Assembly (NCBI GenBank): GCA_023412175.1
Contig: JAEYOB010000180.1
Location: 1-9,184 of the forward strand
Reading direction: 5' to 3'
DNA length: 9,184 bases
Origin: Pseudomonadota bacterium
Lineage (GTDB): Bacteria > Pseudomonadota > Alphaproteobacteria > Azospirillales > Azospirillaceae
Part shown: piece after piece, positions 7,001-9,184 of the stretch
How the letters are laid out: each line of letters starts with the position of its first letter
How positions within the stretch are numbered: position 1 is the stretch's first letter
Made by a program: the position numbers and the translations under genes
The notes under the pieces: model-generated
Told to the model about the DNA's origin: nothing
Databases searched by the model: none
What the model saw: the letters and a program-made list of their open reading frames with translations, nothing else

Positions 7001-8049
7001 ACGGCACCGGGCTGGACGACGCCACCCTGGCCACTGACACCTGGGGCGAGGGGGCTGACGGCAAGGAGGACCGGGCGGAGGCGGACCGCAAGCTCGCCAC
7101 GCTCTACCTTGGCCGGATGCAGTTCGCCTACGGGCCGGACGAGGAGAGCTGGGGCGAGAAGCCGCCGGTCAACGCCTTCGCCGAGCATCTGAAGGGCGTG
7201 GACGGGGCGCTGCTGTCGCGCAGCTCCAACCTGTACGGCATGCTGACCACCGACGACCCGTTCCAGTACCTGGGCGGCATCGGGCTGGCGGTCCGCCACC
7301 TCACCGGCAAGTCGCCGGAGCTGTACATCTCCAACCTGCGCGAGACCGGCAACACCCGCACCGAGACCGCCGCCGGCTTCCTGGCGAAGGAACTCAAGGG
7401 CCGCTACCTGCATCCCGGCTGGATCAGCGAGATGCAGAAGCACGGCTACAGCGGCACGCTGGAGGTGCTGGGCACCGTCAACAACATGTGGGGCTGGCAG
7501 GCGACGGCGCCGGAGACCGTCCGCGACGACCAGTGGGCCGAGATGAAGGCCGTCTACGTGGACGACAAGCTCGACCTCGGCATCAAGGAGTGGTTCGAGA
7601 CGAACAACCCGCACGCCCAGGCGCAGATCATCGAGCGCATGCTGGAGGCGGTGCGCAAGGAGTACTGGCACGCCGACCCCAAGGACGTGGCGGATCTCGC
7701 GCAGCGCTGGCAGGAGCTGGCGGAACGCCACGACGTCGTCAGCGACAACGAGAAGTTCCGCGCCTTCGTGACCCAGGCCGCCGGCTTCGGCCTCAGCGCC
7801 GCGGCACCGCCCGAGACCGCACCCGCAGAACCCTCACCTCCGCCGCCGCAGGAACCGGCCGCTGCCCAGCCGCAGCCGGTGCAGGGGCAACTCCTGGAAA
7901 AGCAGGAGCAGCCGGCCGAGCCGGCGCCATTCCCCTGGTCCGCACCGCTCGCCCTGCTGATCACCGCCGCGGCGTTCGTCGCCGGAGCGCGCAGACAGGC
8001 GCGCCGCCGGGCCTACCCGCTCGTCACCCCCGTGTCACAAGGATTCTGA
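4072..8049 (+). CDS. Exported, membrane-anchored CobN-family chelatase homologue (HmuS-like, putative heme dechelatase)
   Basis: This 1325-aa protein is CobN/magnesium-chelatase H family (PF02514) over most of its length. Hallmarks are HYGTHGTEEWQPGK (544-557), YPYIVDNIGEALQTKRRG (578-595), SLPTGRNLYGFDPSRVP (804-820), LWSVETMRHFGMLEAQA (854-870), RVDAVISATGLYRDHFPNV (901-919), ESGAYGTG (973-980) and GTVNNMWGWQATAP (1134-1147). Unlike biosynthetic CobN it begins with a signal peptide (residues 1 to about 26, TRRLLLLMLTALLAFASPAWG). It ends with a Pro-rich linker (about 1245-1288), one transmembrane helix (about 1289-1305) and a basic tail (RRQARRR), so the body is predicted to be periplasmic. 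It has just two cysteines, Cys145 and Cys159. The ATG at 4072 is 11 nt after the receptor stop, with GGAA 6 nt upstream. The frame stays open further upstream, but only inside the receptor gene. An HmuS-like role, taking metal out of heme, is inferred from context. Automated annotation would probably say cobaltochelatase subunit CobN. The family is certain; the reaction is not. Confidence 0.9.
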   Translation: MAATSTRRLLLLMLTALLAFASPAWGKSVLFLAAQPTQPGKFQRIEPLAKAAGLDMEYRFVETLEPDFKATDLSRYDLVVIDAPYGAAMDKARARLGPIMKDVTAPWVWFQSRGVERNGVPEEVASHLRVYYSNGGRANFAAFLCQIDRRLFGTDKPECPAPQVFPDSGIYHPDYAGRVFPDLKSFLAWKGVDPAKRPPVVALLFHQAYLGAELTGFMDDTVRRIEAAGGVALPLYVPAMANGEIERMTGIDGERVADVLINTQIVLKAEGRKAEFERLGIPVTQAMPYRKGEQADWEQDPVGVSLLDIPFYLAQPEYAGVVDPIMAAYTRKADGDIVAIDHQLQSVVDKAMALIRLKRLPNAEKKAAIFFWNYPPGEKNLGASFLNLPRSFESTLAAMHAHGYAVETRDEAALVDSLTALLTPYYRSGEVKALLDRGLAEAFPISRYRAWFDTLPEPVRAAVNGRFGDPSASAMAAEVNGERVFVVPRLALGNVVILPQPPRGEAADDREKALYHNTKEPPSHFYLAAYLWAREQFGAHALVHYGTHGTEEWQPGKERGLSVFDYPYLVLGSTPVLYPYIVDNIGEALQTKRRGRAVTISHSTPSFAPAGLHGDINRLHDLLHGWLGMEEGEVKAKTAQDMRTLVSELNLDKDMGWEPAAIDRNLKGFADALHIHLHDLALQQQPLGLATFGQPAEADLRLFTVMQMLGKPLLAALMPDDPEEMIVTDYTKLRETPAWTLLDRHIRNGEPYTGDPAVAELLEKGRGFWTALAGSQENDSLLAGLEGRHVPTSYGGDPIKNPDSLPTGRNLYGFDPSRVPTKQAWEAGREAAEKLIEQHRQTHGRYPEKLAFSLWSVETMRHFGMLEAQALAVMGFRPTWDSGGRITGVEPIPAAELKRPRVDAVISATGLYRDHFPNVMKVLADAARQAGELDEPGNAVAANTRAIETALLGQGVPAADAKRLARTRIFSSESGAYGTGLDDATLATDTWGEGADGKEDRAEADRKLATLYLGRMQFAYGPDEESWGEKPPVNAFAEHLKGVDGALLSRSSNLYGMLTTDDPFQYLGGIGLAVRHLTGKSPELYISNLRETGNTRTETAAGFLAKELKGRYLHPGWISEMQKHGYSGTLEVLGTVNNMWGWQATAPETVRDDQWAEMKAVYVDDKLDLGIKEWFETNNPHAQAQIIERMLEAVRKEYWHADPKDVADLAQRWQELAERHDVVSDNEKFRAFVTQAAGFGLSAAAPPETAPAEPSPPPPQEPAAAQPQPVQGQLLEKQEQPAEPAPFPWSAPLALLITAAAFVAGARRQARRRAYPLVTPVSQGF

Positions 8050-8053
8050 CGCC

Positions 8054-8605
8054 ATGCAGGCCTCCATCGAGACCGTCCTTTATCAGGCCAGCCAGTTGTT
8101 CATGCTGCCGGTCCTGCTGGCGGTGGTCGCCCTCTTCCTCTATGCCTTCTATGCGCTGGGTGCGTTCCTCTGGCAGGCGCGCCAGCGCTGGGCCGGCGAC
8201 GGCGCCGGGTTCGACCTGCTGGCGACCTGGGCCGACGATCACCGCCTCACCGCGACCGAACTGGAAACCCTCGCCTTCAAGCGGCTGGAGGCGGCGCGCA
8301 TCGCCACCCGCGTGGCGCCGATGCTGGGGCTGGTCGCCACCATGATCCCCATGGGGCCGGCGCTGAAGGCCCTATCCGACGGGCAGCTCGCCGAGGTCAG
8401 CGCCAACCTGACCGTCGCCTTCTCGGCGGTCATCCTGGCGCTGCTGGCGGCGTCGCTGACCTATCTGGTCGTCAACGTGCGGCGGCGCTGGTACGCGGAG
8501 GAACTGCTGGAGATCGAGCGCCGCCGCCAGGGACGCCCCGACATCGCGGGCGCCGGCGATGCGCCGGACGCCGTGTACGCCCTGGCGCAGGGGGACGCGC
8601 CATGA
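8054..8605 (+). CDS. MotA/TolQ/ExbB-type proton channel family protein
   Basis: This 183-aa inner-membrane protein has three predicted helices: about 15-40, 85-105 and 118-141. A soluble segment lies between the first and second, and a basic/acidic cytoplasmic tail (RRRWYAEELLEIERRRQG) follows the third. APMLGLVATMIPMGPAL (88-104) matches the second-helix signature of ExbB/TolQ, and Thr96 lies in the position of the conserved pore threonine. The protein is short for an ExbB. The start ATG follows AAGGA (8039-8043) and lies 4 nt after the CobN-like stop. Its own stop overlaps the next start (ATGA), so the operon is tightly coupled. Similar ExbB-like genes beside cobN/hmuS homologues and DUF2149 are known from Bacteroidetes hmu loci. 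It is likely the stator-channel part of a proton-driven motor serving this operon. The receptor still needs TonB, which is not in the window. Confidence 0.88.
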   Translation: MQASIETVLYQASQLFMLPVLLAVVALFLYAFYALGAFLWQARQRWAGDGAGFDLLATWADDHRLTATELETLAFKRLEAARIATRVAPMLGLVATMIPMGPALKALSDGQLAEVSANLTVAFSAVILALLAASLTYLVVNVRRRWYAEELLEIERRRQGRPDIAGAGDAPDAVYALAQGDAP

Positions 8606-8913
8606 GCCAGAAGCTGCTGGAGGAAGCCGACGCCGACGACCCGATCCTGTCGGTGGTCAACCTGATCGACGTGTTCCTGGTGATCATCGCGGCGCTGCTC
8701 CTGGCGGCGGCCAACAACCCGATGAATCCCTTCAGCCACGACAAGGTCACCATGATCAAGAACCCCGGCCAGCCGGACATGGAGATCGTGGTGAAGGATG
8801 GCCAGAAGCTCGACCGCTACAAATCGAGCGGCAGCGTGGGACAGGGAGAGGGCACCAAGGCCGGCGTGGCGTACCGCCTGAAGGACGGGTCCATGCTGTA
8901 CGTGCCGGAATAG
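8602..8913 (+). CDS. DUF2149 small membrane protein, ExbD-like partner
   Basis: This 103-aa protein has a short acidic cytoplasmic N-terminus, one helix (about 15-37, LSVVNLIDVFLVIIAALLLA) and a small periplasmic domain of about 65 residues. Family marks of DUF2149 are DDP at 12-14, the NLIDVFLV helix and NPGQPDMEIVVKDGQKLDRYK at 54-74. Asp23 near the start of the helix sits where ExbD and TolR carry their essential proton-carrying aspartate. I therefore read it as the ExbD-like half of a motor with the preceding protein. The ATG lies in a 4-nt ATGA overlap and has GGGGGA 6 nt upstream. It is the last gene of the operon. The family call is good; the role is by analogy. Confidence 0.85.
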   Translation: MSQKLLEEADADDPILSVVNLIDVFLVIIAALLLAAANNPMNPFSHDKVTMIKNPGQPDMEIVVKDGQKLDRYKSSGSVGQGEGTKAGVAYRLKDGSMLYVPE

Positions 8914-8937
8914 CGGCACGCTTCGGCGTATCGCATG

Positions 8938-8982
8938 GGGGGTAGAGAGGTGGCCCCGAGAAACCGGGACCACCTCACCCCC
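8938..8982 (+). other. Large GC-rich hairpin after the operon
   Basis: Bases 8947-8953 pair with 8970-8976, and 8955-8958 with 8965-8968, across one C-A mismatch and a 6-nt loop. Below a 3-nt bulge the stem continues with 8938-8943 pairing with 8977-8982. It starts 24 nt after the last stop codon of the operon. No T-tract follows, so it is not a standard intrinsic terminator. It may protect the 3' end of the operon mRNA or pause polymerase. Confidence 0.5.
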
Positions 8983-9064
8983 TGCCCTGTAGAAGCGAAG
9001 CTTGAAGGGAGCGGTCGGGCGGTCCGGTCAGACCCAGCCCCTTAGTGACGCTGAAGCATGTGGG

Positions 9065-9101
9065 AAAAGCAAAAAGGCCCAGCCAATTTTCTGAGCCTTT
9101 T
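9065..9101 (-). terminator. Rho-independent terminator for the leftward tRNA-Ser gene
   Basis: On the - strand the RNA forms an 11-bp stem, AAAAGGCTCAG with CTGGGCCTTTT, with one G-U pair and an 8-nt loop. It is followed by a T-rich run (TTTTTGCTTTT). It begins 28 nt past the tRNA 3' end. On the + strand the same stem has a C-A mismatch and a shorter T-run. It may still stop transcription of the heme operon, making it a bidirectional terminator between converging units. Confidence 0.75.
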
Positions 9102-9128
9102 CAATGGGTTAGGAACCCATAAATTTAG

Positions 9129-9184
9129 TGGCGGAGGGAGAGGGATTCGAACCCTCGATACCCTTTTGGGGTATACACACTTTC
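9129..9184 (-). tRNA. tRNA-Ser, 3' part (anticodon ends in GA; probably GGA), runs off the window
   Basis: Read on the - strand, the window end gives the last two anticodon bases (GA, at 9184-9183), then AA and the anticodon-stem half GTGTG (9180-9176). A long variable arm follows, TACCC-CAAAA-GGGTA, typical of class II serine tRNAs. The T-arm GAGGG-TTCGAAT-CCCTC (9156-9140), the acceptor half TCCCTCC (9139-9133), discriminator G and an encoded CCA (9131-9129) complete it. An anticodon of NGA means serine (UCN codons). The GAAAGTGTGTATAC stretch is like that of tRNA-Ser(GGA), but the first anticodon base lies outside. Confidence 0.93.

Noticed and set aside
4143..7037. A 964-codon + strand frame within the CobN-like gene
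   Set aside because: It is Arg/Gly/Ala-rich with no family resemblance. The overlapping frame carries all CobN motifs without a break.
4033..7731. A 1232-codon open frame on the - strand opposite the CobN-like gene
   Set aside because: It is low-complexity, rich in Arg, Val, Leu, Gly and His, with no recognisable domain. Long antisense frames are expected from strong GC bias at third codon positions.
4072..8913. Reading the locus as aerobic cobalamin biosynthesis
   Set aside because: The CobN-like protein has a signal peptide and membrane anchor, CobS/CobT and other cob genes are absent from the window, and hemP with a TonB receptor leads the operon.

Overview
The window is high-GC DNA with dense, mostly same-strand, translationally coupled genes. 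It looks like an alphaproteobacterium of the Azospirillum/Rhodospirillales type. That placement rests on base composition, the TTG and GTG starts and the mix of iron genes; no database search was possible. Almost everything in it concerns iron or heme acquisition.

Region by region: (1) Bases 1-70 hold the very end of an upstream transcription unit, with a strong intrinsic terminator. (2) Bases 86-1503 hold a two-gene unit. It consists of a PiuC-type Fe(II)/2-oxoglutarate dioxygenase and a cytoplasmic Sel1-repeat protein, joined by a 4-nt stop/start overlap. (3) Bases 1504-1849 are non-coding. They end in a promoter with a perfect TTGACA -35 box and a Fur-like operator. (4) Bases 1850-8913 form one operon on the + strand: hemP (small heme-uptake regulator), a TonB-dependent outer-membrane receptor, a 1325-residue CobN-family chelatase homologue with a signal peptide and a C-terminal membrane anchor, a MotA/TolQ/ExbB-type proton-channel protein, and a small DUF2149 protein with an ExbD-like membrane aspartate. 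(5) Bases 8914-9184 hold a large hairpin, a terminator reading leftwards, and the 3' part of a tRNA-Ser gene on the - strand that runs off the window.

The central interest is the five-gene operon. Its content (receptor, CobN-like protein, ExbB-like protein, DUF2149) parallels the hmu locus of Bacteroidetes such as Porphyromonas and Bacteroides. There the CobN homologue HmuS is reported to act on heme in the opposite sense to a chelatase, removing the iron. Here the module sits behind a proteobacterial hemP gene and a Fur-like box. No cobalamin genes, CobS/CobT ATPase subunits, heme ABC transporter or heme oxygenase are visible in the window.

My working model is as follows. Heme crosses the outer membrane through the TonB-dependent receptor. 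A membrane-tethered periplasmic CobN/HmuS-like enzyme takes the metal out. The ExbB-like/DUF2149 pair couples this step, or the delivery of its substrate, to the proton motive force, since ATP is absent from the periplasm. This model is inferred from family membership, topology and gene order and has not been shown here.
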